Positions 29,297 to 37,474 of a DNA stretch of 49,081 bases are shown piece by piece. The position numbers were made by a program, and so were the translations under genes. The notes beneath the pieces were generated by a model. It saw nothing but the letters and a program-made list of their open reading frames with translations. It was not told the DNA's origin and searched no databases. Within the stretch, counting starts at the first letter, position 1, and every line of letters starts with the position of its first letter. This stretch comes from Pseudomonadota bacterium (GTDB lineage: Bacteria > Pseudomonadota > Alphaproteobacteria > Sphingomonadales > Sphingomonadaceae), in the NCBI GenBank assembly GCA_023457895.1, contig JAEXAY010000007.1, forward strand, positions 1-49,081, read 5' to 3'.

Positions 29297-30583
29297 TTAT
29301 CGCTGCGACACCGGTACATAATCCCGCTGGGTCGGGCCGGTGTAAAGCTGGCGCGGACGGCCGATCTTCTGTTCGGGGTCGGAGATCATCTCGTTCCACT
29401 GCGCGACCCAGCCGACCGTACGGGCAAGCGCGAACAACACCGTGAACATGGTCGTCGGGAAACCGATCGCGGACAGGATCACACCCGAATAGAAGTCAAC
29501 ATTGGGGAAGAGCTTCTTTTCGATGAAATAGGGGTCGTTGAGCGCCATTTCCTCGAGCCGCAGCGCGACTTCGAACACCGGGTCGTTGACCTTGAGCGCA
29601 TCGAAGACTTCACGCACCGTTTCCTGCATTACCGTCGCACGCGGATCGTAGTTCTTGTAGACGCGGTGACCGAAGCCCATCAGCCGGAACGGATCATTCT
29701 TGTCCTTGGCGCGCTCGATATAATGCGGAATCTTGTCCGGCGTACCGATCTCGCGCAGCATGTTGAGCGCGGCCTCGTTGGCGCCGCCATGTGCCGGGCC
29801 CCACAGGCAGGCGATGCCGGCAGCGATGCACGCGAACGGATTGGCGCCCGACGAACCGGCAAGACGGACGGTTGAAGTCGATGCATTTTGCTCGTGATCG
29901 GCGTGAAGGATGAAAATCCGGTCCATCGCCTTTTCTACCGCCGGATTAACCTCATAAGGTTCGGCCGGAACGCCGAAGGTCATCTTGAGGAAATTGCCCG
30001 TGTAGCTGAGGCTATTGTCCGGATACATGAACGGACGGCCTTGCGAATATTGATAGGCCATCGCCGCGATCGTCGGCATTTTGGCGATCAGACGGTGACT
30101 TGCAATCTTGCGCTGTTCCGGATCGGTGATGTCGGTCGAATCATGATAGAAGGCGGAAAGAGCGCCGACCACGCCGCACATGATCGCCATCGGGTGCGCG
30201 TCGCGGCGGAACCCGCGATAAAAGGTCGCCAGCTGTTCATGCAGCATGGTGTGGCGCGAGATGGTATAGCTGAAATCGTCGAGTTCTTTCTTGGACGGCA
30301 GTTCGCCGTTGAGGAGCAGATAGCTCACTTCCATGAAGGAAGATTTTTCGGCCAGCTGCCCGATCGGGTAGCCGCGGTGCAACAATATGCCTTCCTCGCC
30401 GTCGATATAGGTCAGGCCGGATTCACAGCTCGCCGTTGAGGTGAAACCGGGATCATAGGTGAAGGCGCCCGTCTGACCGTATAATTTACGGATATCGACC
30501 ACGTCGGGGCCGATGCTGCCTTCGAGGACGGGAAAGTCGAAGGACTTGCCTGCGATATCAAGCTTTGCGCTTTTGTTGGACAT
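29297..30583 (-). CDS. gltA: Citrate synthase
   Basis: Condenses acetyl-CoA with oxaloacetate at the entry of the TCA cycle. It is 428 aa, of the type II hexameric class found in proteobacteria. Active-site histidine regions are seen in LHADHEQNASTSTVRLAGS and MGFGHRVYKNYDPRA, with the catalytic aspartate in NVDFYSGVI. The ATG at 30583 is preceded by AGGGAGA. It is transcribed leftward, with a hairpin terminator just after the stop. gltX upstream runs in the same direction. Confidence 0.98.
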   Translation of the reverse strand: MSNKSAKLDIAGKSFDFPVLEGSIGPDVVDIRKLYGQTGAFTYDPGFTSTASCESGLTYIDGEEGILLHRGYPIGQLAEKSSFMEVSYLLLNGELPSKKELDDFSYTISRHTMLHEQLATFYRGFRRDAHPMAIMCGVVGALSAFYHDSTDITDPEQRKIASHRLIAKMPTIAAMAYQYSQGRPFMYPDNSLSYTGNFLKMTFGVPAEPYEVNPAVEKAMDRIFILHADHEQNASTSTVRLAGSSGANPFACIAAGIACLWGPAHGGANEAALNMLREIGTPDKIPHYIERAKDKNDPFRLMGFGHRVYKNYDPRATVMQETVREVFDALKVNDPVFEVALRLEEMALNDPYFIEKKLFPNVDFYSGVILSAIGFPTTMFTVLFALARTVGWVAQWNEMISDPEQKIGRPRQLYTGPTQRDYVPVSQR

Positions 30584-30631
30584 AAACGTCTCCCTTAAAT
30601 CTCAGTCGTCATCTTGCGATCCGCGACGGGT

Positions 30632-32053
30632 TCAACCCGCCGTTTCCAATCGCTTCAATGCTTCGTCTTTCCCGAGGAGGAAAAGGACGTCAAAAATCCC
30701 CGGTGAAGTCGTGGTTCCCGTGAGTGCCGCACGTAACGGCTGGGCGACCTTGCCGAGGCCCAATCCGGCATCCTCGGCAACCTTCCGGATAGCGGCATCT
30801 AGTGTCTCCATCGTCCAGTCTTCAAGACCGGCGAGGGTGGATTCCACATTACCAAGCAGGCTGCGTGCATCGGCGTCTAGCAGAGCCGAAGCCTTCTCGT
30901 CCATTGCCAATGGTGCCTTTTTGAACAGGAAAAGCGCGCCGTCTGCGATCTCGTGAAGCGTTTTCGCGCGTGGCTTGAGCGATTCCATTGCCGCGGTCAG
31001 CGTGGTGAATTCACCGTCGCTCAATGCGCGATCGAGGCCCGCTTCAATCCGGGGGCGGACCAGGGCGGCAAGACGGACGTTATCGGCCTCGCGCAGATAG
31101 TGGCCGTTGAGGTTTTCGAGCTTCTTGAAATCGAAACGGGAAGGTGAACGGCCGACATGGTCGAGATCGAACCATTTGACGGCCTGCTCGCGGCTGATGA
31201 TTTCATCGTCGCCATGACCCCAGCCGAGCCGGAGCAGATAGTTGTTCACAGCCTCGGGCAGATAGCCAAGCTCGTCGCGATAGGCATCAACGCCAAGTGC
31301 GCCGTGGCGCTTGGAAAGCTTGGCTCCATCCGCGCCGTGGATCAACGGAACATGAGCGTAGACGGGCTCTTCCCAACCCATTGCGCGGATCAGCGCGAGC
31401 TGACGGAACGCATTGTTGAGATGATCGTCGCCGCGGATGACGTGGGTCACGCCCATGTCATGATCGTCGACGACGACCGAAAGCATATAGGTTGGCGTGC
31501 CGTCCGAGCGGAGCAGCACGAAATCGTCAATCTCGGCATTTTGAACGGTGACTTCGCCCTGCACCTTGTCCTGGATCATGGCGGCCCCGTCGCGCGGCGC
31601 GCGAAGCCGGACGACCCCGGCCTGTCCGGCCGGAGCTTGCGAAGGATCAAGGTCCCGCCATGGACTGTTCACGCGGAAAGGCCGACGCTCCTCCTGCGCC
31701 TTGGTGCGCATGGCGGCGAGCTCATCCTGGGTCAGATAGCAGTGATAAGCGGCCCCTTTTGCCAGCAACTCTTGCGCCACCTCGGAATGACGCGCGGCGC
31801 GGGCGAACTGGTAGACGACGTCGCCGTCCCAATCGAGTTCCAGCCATTGCATGCCGTCAAGGATCGCTTCGATCGCCGCATCGGTTGAACGCTCCCGATC
31901 GGTGTCCTCGATGCGCAACAGAAATTTGCCGCCGTGATGGCGCGCAAACAGCCAGTTGAACAGCGCGGTCCGGGCACCGCCGATATGGAGAAAACCCGTC
32001 GGGGAGGGCGCAAACCGCGTCACGATATTATTGTTGCTGGCGGTTGCTTCCAC
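30632..32053 (-). CDS. gltX: Glutamyl-tRNA synthetase
   Basis: Charges tRNA-Glu (class I synthetase). It is 473 aa. The nucleotide-binding HIGH-type motif is FLHIGGARTALFNWL and the KMSKS-type motif is AKLSKRHGA. The C-terminal anticodon-binding helical domain is complete. It is divergent from comEC; the two start regions lie within about 30 bases, so promoters must overlap coding starts. Alphaproteobacteria often have two GltX paralogues; the second is not in this window. Confidence 0.97.
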   Translation of the reverse strand: MEATASNNNIVTRFAPSPTGFLHIGGARTALFNWLFARHHGGKFLLRIEDTDRERSTDAAIEAILDGMQWLELDWDGDVVYQFARAARHSEVAQELLAKGAAYHCYLTQDELAAMRTKAQEERRPFRVNSPWRDLDPSQAPAGQAGVVRLRAPRDGAAMIQDKVQGEVTVQNAEIDDFVLLRSDGTPTYMLSVVVDDHDMGVTHVIRGDDHLNNAFRQLALIRAMGWEEPVYAHVPLIHGADGAKLSKRHGALGVDAYRDELGYLPEAVNNYLLRLGWGHGDDEIISREQAVKWFDLDHVGRSPSRFDFKKLENLNGHYLREADNVRLAALVRPRIEAGLDRALSDGEFTTLTAAMESLKPRAKTLHEIADGALFLFKKAPLAMDEKASALLDADARSLLGNVESTLAGLEDWTMETLDAAIRKVAEDAGLGLGKVAQPLRAALTGTTTSPGIFDVLFLLGKDEALKRLETAG

Positions 32054-32085
32054 GCGCCGTTTCTCCCAAAATCCGGATCAATAGA

Positions 32086-34335
32086 ATGACAGAGTCGGCC
32101 CGCCCTAGCATGGCCTCGCAGCCGCTTCAAACGGGCATTTCGCTCAATGCTGCATTGCGGCATTTTTCCGCGATCTCGACACTCGAAAAGCTGCTTGAAG
32201 CCGAACGGGACCAGCTTGGACTATGGCTTCCGATTCTTTTTGGTGGCGGGATTACGGCTTGGTTCCTGCTGCCCAATGCGGCGGCCTGGAGCGGCTTTAT
32301 TGTCCTGTGTCTCGCGATTGCCCTGTTCGGGCTGACAGCAGGACATGGACGGCGGACCGGGCAGGTCTTGTGGGTCAGCGGTTTTTTGCTTGCTGCCGGA
32401 TGCGGATTGATCTGGGCGAAGAGTCAGTGGGTTGCCGCGCCGGTATTGGCCCGCCCCGTTGTGGAAAGCTTCACCGCCCATGTCGAGCGGCGCGATGCCT
32501 TGCCGGCCCGTGACATGGTGCGGCTTGTCGTGCAGCCTGTTGATCGCGTGGATTTGCCGCCGCGTTTCCGCGTGAACGTCCGGAGTGCTGACGTGCCAGA
32601 TGGGGCTAGCGCCGGGGCGATTATCGCGCTGAAAGCCCGCCTTGTTCCGCCCGCTCCACCCGCGCTCCCGGGCGGTTATGATTTCGCCCGCCGTGCCTGG
32701 TTCGACCGGATCGGAGCGACTGGAACCGCGCTCGGGAAAGTGGAGGTCGTTCGCCCGGGCGCGCGGGCCGTGCCGCTCCGCGCGCGGCTGTCCGCGCATA
32801 TCCGCTTGCGTCTGTCCGATGGCCCCGGCGCAATCGCGGCCGCGCTCGCAACCGGTGACCAAGGGGCTATCAGCGCGGCTGACACCGAGGCCATGCGGCG
32901 CAGCGGCCTGGCGCATCTGCTATCGATTTCGGGTCTTCACGTCACGGCGGTCGTTGGGGGCGTCATGCTGATGCTGATGAAACTGCTGGCCTTGAGCCCC
33001 CGCCTCGCGCTGCACTGGAACCTTATGCTGGTCGCTGCGGCAGGCGGCGCATTGGCGGGAATCGGCTATACCTTGCTGACGGGCTCGGAGGTGCCCACCG
33101 TCCGTTCCTGCATCGCCGCCCTGCTCGTGCTGGGCGGCGTGGCGCTTGGGCGCGAGGCTATCACGCTACGCCTCGTTGCTGCGGGAGCGCTCATCGTTTT
33201 GCTATTCTGGCCCGAAGTGCTGGTCGGCCCGAGTTTCCAACTGAGTTTCGCCGCGGTAACGGCGATCGTCGCCTTTCATCAAAGCGCGACGGCCAAAAAA
33301 TGGTTCTCCCGCCGCGAGGAGGGCTGGGTTGCCCGGCTGTTGCGCGGGTTTGTTTCTTTGCTTGCGACGGGTCTGGTGGTCGAACTCGCGCTCATTCCGA
33401 TCTCGCTCGTGCATTTTCACAAGGCCGGTCTCTACGGCTCGCTTGCCAACATGATAGCGATCCCGCTGACCACTTTCGTGATCATGCCGCTTGAGGCATT
33501 GGCCTTGCTGTTCGATGCGGTGGGGGCGGGGGTGCCGTTCTGGTGGCTCGCCGGGAAGGCGCTGGCGCTGTTGCTGGCGGTCGCCCATTATGTCGCGGCG
33601 ATGCCCGGTGCAGTCGCCATGTTACCCGTCATCCCTGGCTGGGCTTTTGGTTCTGCGGTGTTTGGCGGGTTTTGGCTGTTGCTGTGGCAGGGAGGCTGGC
33701 GCCGGTTGGGACTGGGCCCGTTACTGGCGGGTTTTGCCGGAATGATGACCGCGCACCCGCCGGACCTTCTGGTGAGCGGGGATGGCCGGCATATCGCCGT
33801 CCGGGGAAGCGATGGTGTAGTCGCGATGGTTCGTGAAAGGGCGGGGGATTATAACCGCGACATGCTGGCCGAAAGCGCAGGGGTAGACGGAGAACTTGCC
33901 CAACTGCAGACGATGGATGGCGCGCGCTGCAATCCCGATTTCTGTTTGTGGGCCATGGAAAGTGGTGATCCACGCGGGACTGCTCACAACCGGCGGGGCT
34001 GGAGCATCTTGGCCAGCCGCAGCCACTATCTTGCCGAAGCCAGACCGCTGATCGCAGCATGCCGTCAAGTCGACATCGTGATCAGCGACCGCGCGCTTCC
34101 CCGCGGCTGCACGCCGCGCTGGCTGCGGCTTGACCGGGCCGCATTGAAAGAAAGCGGCGGGTTGGCGATATTCTTCGCTGATCGGCCCACGATCCGCCAG
34201 GTGCGCAATTCCGGCCACGGTCATCCCTGGCTCCAGCCTGAAACGGTCGCCCCGGCAAGAAAGTGGCGCGATCCCAGGGGCGGAACCGCGCCTGACAGAG
34301 CATCGCCAGTGCAGCAGCAAGAGATTGGCGACTGA
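32086..34335 (+). CDS. comEC: ComEC/Rec2 family DNA-uptake membrane channel
   Basis: 749 aa from ATG 32086. The N-terminal part has two transmembrane helices and a DUF4131-type OB-like domain. The Competence domain follows, with the characteristic LAHLLSISGLHVTAVVGG and a series of about eight helices. The C-terminal ~150 residues correspond in position to the metallo-beta-lactamase-like nuclease domain but carry no HxHxDH motif, so nuclease activity is unlikely. The gene order gltX-comEC-lexA is common in alphaproteobacteria. The open frame reaches back to 32044, but ATG 32086 or 32110 is the likelier start. Natural competence is not proven by this gene alone. Confidence 0.9.
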   Translation: MTESARPSMASQPLQTGISLNAALRHFSAISTLEKLLEAERDQLGLWLPILFGGGITAWFLLPNAAAWSGFIVLCLAIALFGLTAGHGRRTGQVLWVSGFLLAAGCGLIWAKSQWVAAPVLARPVVESFTAHVERRDALPARDMVRLVVQPVDRVDLPPRFRVNVRSADVPDGASAGAIIALKARLVPPAPPALPGGYDFARRAWFDRIGATGTALGKVEVVRPGARAVPLRARLSAHIRLRLSDGPGAIAAALATGDQGAISAADTEAMRRSGLAHLLSISGLHVTAVVGGVMLMLMKLLALSPRLALHWNLMLVAAAGGALAGIGYTLLTGSEVPTVRSCIAALLVLGGVALGREAITLRLVAAGALIVLLFWPEVLVGPSFQLSFAAVTAIVAFHQSATAKKWFSRREEGWVARLLRGFVSLLATGLVVELALIPISLVHFHKAGLYGSLANMIAIPLTTFVIMPLEALALLFDAVGAGVPFWWLAGKALALLLAVAHYVAAMPGAVAMLPVIPGWAFGSAVFGGFWLLLWQGGWRRLGLGPLLAGFAGMMTAHPPDLLVSGDGRHIAVRGSDGVVAMVRERAGDYNRDMLAESAGVDGELAQLQTMDGARCNPDFCLWAMESGDPRGTAHNRRGWSILASRSHYLAEARPLIAACRQVDIVISDRALPRGCTPRWLRLDRAALKESGGLAIFFADRPTIRQVRNSGHGHPWLQPETVAPARKWRDPRGGTAPDRASPVQQQEIGD

Positions 34336-34472
34336 ACGGACAGGTTGGGGAGAGGCGTATCTGCCGGTTTTTCTGCTCACGTCAAAATCTGGACAGTTTG
34401 CTACTCTATCCCATCATTTGCATCCGGCCGCAAAGCAGGGTGCAAACCAACATTATCAAAACGCACCGCTTA

Positions 34473-35153
34473 TCAATGGTAGCGGCGCAACAGTCCGGCA
34501 AGACGGCCCTGAATCCGGACATGTTCCGCCGGATAGCGTTGCGGCTCATAAGCCGCATTGGCCGGATCAAGCCGGACCAGCCGGCCTTCGCGATGGAAAT
34601 ATTTGAGCGTGGCGTCCTGATCCTCGACCAGCGCCACGACAATATCGCCTTCACGCGCCGTATCGGCTCGCTGGATCAGCGCATAATCGCCGTCGAGAAT
34701 CCCCGCCTCGATCATGGAATCGCCCGAAACCTCGAGCGCATAATGTTCGCCCGAGCCAAGCAAGGCCGCAGGGACCGAAAGCATCGACGCGCCCTCCATC
34801 GCCTCGATCGGAACGCCGGCGGCAATCCGGCCATGGAGCGGGATGTCGATCACATCATTGGCCGCGACTGGTGTAAATGGCGGTGCCTTAAGCGAAGGCG
34901 CCGGCGATGAGACCGGCTTGTTGCTGGCCGCCACCACGCCTTCGGGCAGCTTCAGGATTTCGAGTGCCCGCGCGCGATTGGGCAGGCGGCGGAGAAATCC
35001 TCGTTCTTCCAGTGCGGAAATAAGACGGTGAATGCCCGATTTCGACTTGAGGTCGAGCGCTTCCTTCATTTCCTCAAATGAAGGCGAGATACCTTCCGAT
35101 TCAAGGCGCTCATGGATGAAACTCAGAAGTTCATGCTGTTTCTTGGTCAACAT
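34473..35153 (-). CDS. lexA: LexA repressor
   Basis: SOS repressor and self-cleaving serine peptidase, 226 aa. The N-terminal winged helix (MLTKKQHELLSFIHERL, SPSFEEMKEALDLKSKSG) is followed by a Pro/Ala linker and a peptidase S24 domain. The cleavage bond is Ala112-Gly113 in RIAAGVP, the nucleophile is Ser146 in SGDSM, and the general base is Lys184 in ATLKYF. A GTTC-N7-GTTC box lies 26 bases upstream of the start, so autoregulation is expected. Confidence 0.98.
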   Translation of the reverse strand: MLTKKQHELLSFIHERLESEGISPSFEEMKEALDLKSKSGIHRLISALEERGFLRRLPNRARALEILKLPEGVVAASNKPVSSPAPSLKAPPFTPVAANDVIDIPLHGRIAAGVPIEAMEGASMLSVPAALLGSGEHYALEVSGDSMIEAGILDGDYALIQRADTAREGDIVVALVEDQDATLKYFHREGRLVRLDPANAAYEPQRYPAEHVRIQGRLAGLLRRYH

Positions 35154-35179
35154 CGCGGCATGTTTCCTTGTATTCGGTG

Positions 35180-35194
35180 GAACGAATTAAGAAC
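35180..35194 (-). promoter_or_regulatory. LexA operator (SOS box) of lexA
   Basis: The plus strand reads GAAC-GAATTAA-GAAC; on the lexA strand this is GTTC-TTAATTC-GTTC, an exact match to the alphaproteobacterial direct-repeat SOS box GTTC-N7-GTTC. It is 26 bases upstream of the lexA ATG. I found no second such box in the intergenic regions I read. Confidence 0.88.
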
Positions 35195-35219
35195 ATACTA
35201 TGCGATCAAAAAGGGAACG

Positions 35220-35768
35220 TCAAGCCTCGGTGCGGCGGAAAAGATGGATGCGCGCCTTGCCGACATCACGCACGGTATCCGCGCGGAATCCGTCTACCGA
35301 AATATCTTCGCCGCGCTCGGTTTCGATGCTGACCCAACTGGCCGGGCCGATCCAGCCCAGCCGCGCCAGCTTGTCAAGCGCCACTGCGCCAGCGCCGGTG
35401 CGGTAAGGCGGGTCCATGAACAGAACGTCGCATGGTTCACGGGCTGGACCGAGGGTTAGCACCGACTGGGCCGCGACACGGCTGCGCGCGCCAGCGCCCA
35501 GTCTCGTTATATTGGTCCTGAGAGCATCAAGCGCTGCCTTGTCCTGTTCGGCAAAAAGGCAATGAGCCGCCCCGCGCGAGAGCGCTTCCAGTCCCAGTGC
35601 GCCGGAGCCTGCAAACAGATCGGCCACCTGCATGTCTTCCAAACTGCCGATCCGGCTGAGCAGCATGGAGAATAACGCTTCGCGCGTCCGATCGGCGGTT
35701 GGGCGGGTGGCGTAGCCCTTTGGCGCGACAAGCGGCCGCCCGCGCCATTCTCCGGCAATGATGCGCAT
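35220..35768 (-). CDS. rsmD: 16S rRNA (guanine(966)-N(2))-methyltransferase
   Basis: 182 aa. An SAM-dependent methyltransferase that modifies G966 in the small ribosomal subunit. The start MRIIAGEWRGRPL, the SAM loop DLFAGSGALGLEALSRGA and the catalytic MDPPY at 118-122 are diagnostic. Its ATG overlaps the stop of the upstream pseudouridine synthase by one base (TGATG), giving translational coupling between two rRNA modification enzymes. lexA lies downstream on the same strand but has its own promoter. Confidence 0.96.
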   Translation of the reverse strand: MRIIAGEWRGRPLVAPKGYATRPTADRTREALFSMLLSRIGSLEDMQVADLFAGSGALGLEALSRGAAHCLFAEQDKAALDALRTNITRLGAGARSRVAAQSVLTLGPAREPCDVLFMDPPYRTGAGAVALDKLARLGWIGPASWVSIETERGEDISVDGFRADTVRDVGKARIHLFRRTEA

Positions 35769-36775
35769 CAGCCGAGGCTCTTGCGAAAGGTGACGAGATC
35801 GTGCACGCGGACCTGTTCGACGCCGCCGAGTGCAAGGTCACCAAGCGTGAAGGGTCCATAGGCGGTGCGGATGAGGCGTGATACTTCGAGACCGAAATGT
35901 TCAAGCACACGCCGGACCTCGCGGTTCTTGCCCTCGGTGAGTGTCAGTTCGATCCACTGGTTACGTCCGGTGCGCCGCTCCAGATTGGCGTCGATCTTGC
36001 CATAGCGGATGCCGTCAATTTCGATACCTTCGACCAGGTCCTCGAGCTGGGTCTGGCTGATTTCGCCAAAGGCGCGTGCCCGATAGGTGCGTTCGATCGC
36101 AGTTGACGGCAGTTCCATCTGGCGTTTCAATTCGCCATCGGTGGTCAGCAGCAGCAGCCCCTCGGTATTATAGTCGAGCCGCCCGACCGGCATCAGCCGG
36201 GGCAGGTCGGCAGGCAGCTTGTCATAAATGGTAGGACGGCCACGCGGATCGCGTACCGCGGTGAGATAGCCGGGCGGTTTGTAAAAGCGGAACAGCTTGG
36301 CGGGTGCAGGCTCCTTGACCGGATTGCCATCGACGGTGATGCCATGAAGCGATGTCAGCAAGGTGGCGGGCGTGTCGATGCGTATGCCATCTCGGGCGAT
36401 GCGGCCTTCACCGATCATGCGTTCGATATCGCGGCGCGAAGCAATACCGGCGCGCGCAAGCAGCTTGGCGATACGCTGAGGTTCGCCCGGCTTTTTGGGA
36501 GTAGCCACCGCCCGCGGCGCGGTGGGGGCACTCGAACGCCGCTGTGGCTTGGCCGGATGGCGATCCGCGGGTTTAACGCGCGTTTTTCCTGCGGAAGTGC
36601 GCCCAGTGCGGTTTTTGGTGTCTTGTGTCCTGGTTTGCCCGGAAGGAGCGCCGGTTGCCGGATTCTTGCCTTCCGCACGCGCCGGAGCGCTCCGGCCCGG
36701 CTTTCTGGCCGCGATACGCCGCTTTCCGGGTGCCGCATTGCGCGCTGGCGGACGGGAGGAGGGGGGCTTGGCCAA
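35768..36775 (-). CDS. RsuA/RluB-family rRNA pseudouridine synthase
   Basis: 335 aa. The first ~95 residues are a basic, Pro/Ala/Arg/Lys-rich disordered extension (KPADRHPAKPQRRSSAPTAP and similar), followed by an S4 RNA-binding domain (QRIAKLLARAGIASRRDIER). The catalytic domain carries GRLDYNTEGLLLLTTDGE, with the essential aspartate. The class is RsuA/RluB/RluE/RluF; RluB-like activity on 23S rRNA is likely, but the exact uridine cannot be read from sequence. The long basic tail is typical of alphaproteobacterial members and may aid rRNA binding. Confidence 0.92.
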   Translation of the reverse strand: MAKPPSSRPPARNAAPGKRRIAARKPGRSAPARAEGKNPATGAPSGQTRTQDTKNRTGRTSAGKTRVKPADRHPAKPQRRSSAPTAPRAVATPKKPGEPQRIAKLLARAGIASRRDIERMIGEGRIARDGIRIDTPATLLTSLHGITVDGNPVKEPAPAKLFRFYKPPGYLTAVRDPRGRPTIYDKLPADLPRLMPVGRLDYNTEGLLLLTTDGELKRQMELPSTAIERTYRARAFGEISQTQLEDLVEGIEIDGIRYGKIDANLERRTGRNQWIELTLTEGKNREVRRVLEHFGLEVSRLIRTAYGPFTLGDLALGGVEQVRVHDLVTFRKSLG

Positions 36776-36856
36776 ATCATTATCCTTTTACCGGCATCGC
36801 CGTGCCGCATCTGGTGGTACAACCCCGCAGAAAAATATCGTTTCGCCCTGACAGCC

Positions 36857-36881
36857 GGAACGAAGCAAAGTTTTTCACGTA
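36857..36881 (+). promoter_or_regulatory. Candidate EcfG (general stress sigma) promoter of the response regulator
   Basis: GGAAC, 16 bases, CGTA; the consensus is GGAAC-N16/17-CGTT, so eight of nine bases fit. It lies 57 bases before the response regulator ATG, pointing at it, in the divergent region with the pseudouridine synthase gene. Spacing is the same as in the other candidate at 11012-11036. Confidence 0.55.
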
Positions 36882-36938
36882 TAGCGCTTGCGGCGGCATC
36901 ACTTCGGGATGCTGTGGCTCAACCGCTGTGGGGTTTCA

Positions 36939-37379
36939 ATGATTTTCGGTCGCAAGAAGCGTGTCATCAATCGTCTCCTCATCGTCGAGGACGAACCACT
37001 CATTGCGTTCGATAATGAAATGTTTCTCGAAGGCGCAGGCTATGAAGTCGTCGCGACGGTCAACAGCGCGGAAGATGCAATCGAAGTGATCAGCAACCGG
37101 GGGCAGCATATCGATGCCATCGTCCTCGACTACAATCTCGCTGGTCCTGCCAGTGGTGTGGTGGTTGCCCGCGTTGCCAGGGAAAAGGGGATCAAGACAT
37201 TGTTCGTGACTGGCCAATGCCCCGATCATGTCGATGAAATGGCGATCGGCTGCCTTGCCAAGCCCTATACGGAAAAGCAGCTGCTGGGCGCGCTCGAAGT
37301 GGTCGAACTGCTCGCGTCCGGTCAGCCCGTCAAGCGCATTCCGGAAACCATGACGCTGTTCAGCGCCGATCCATCCTGA
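36939..37379 (+). CDS. Single-domain response regulator
   Basis: 146 aa, a receiver domain only. The acidic pocket is VEDEP (Glu17, Asp18), the phosphoacceptor Asp64 is in IVLDYNLAG, the switch Thr91 is in LFVTGQ and Lys108 is in CLAKPY, so it should be phosphorylatable. There is no output domain. The FVTG and AKPY context resembles the single-domain FATGUY regulators, such as SdrG, that act in the sphingomonad general stress response. That assignment is tentative but is supported by the upstream EcfG-like promoter. The frame extends upstream to 36888, but the conserved part and the leader favour ATG 36939. No kinase is adjacent. Confidence 0.88.
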   Translation: MIFGRKKRVINRLLIVEDEPLIAFDNEMFLEGAGYEVVATVNSAEDAIEVISNRGQHIDAIVLDYNLAGPASGVVVARVAREKGIKTLFVTGQCPDHVDEMAIGCLAKPYTEKQLLGALEVVELLASGQPVKRIPETMTLFSADPS

Positions 37380-37474
37380 TTGTCTTAGCGCTTGCCTGTG
37401 CGGGTGGCGCTCCCTAGGGTCGCCGCCTCAAGGCGTTCGCCGATCAGGATAATAAAGCGGGGAGAACAGCGCGC

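Noticed and set aside
34417..34446. Hairpin TTTGCATCC / GGGTGCAAA between comEC and lexA
   Set aside because: One wobble pair, a 12-base loop and no T-run on either strand; could end either gene but the support is too thin.
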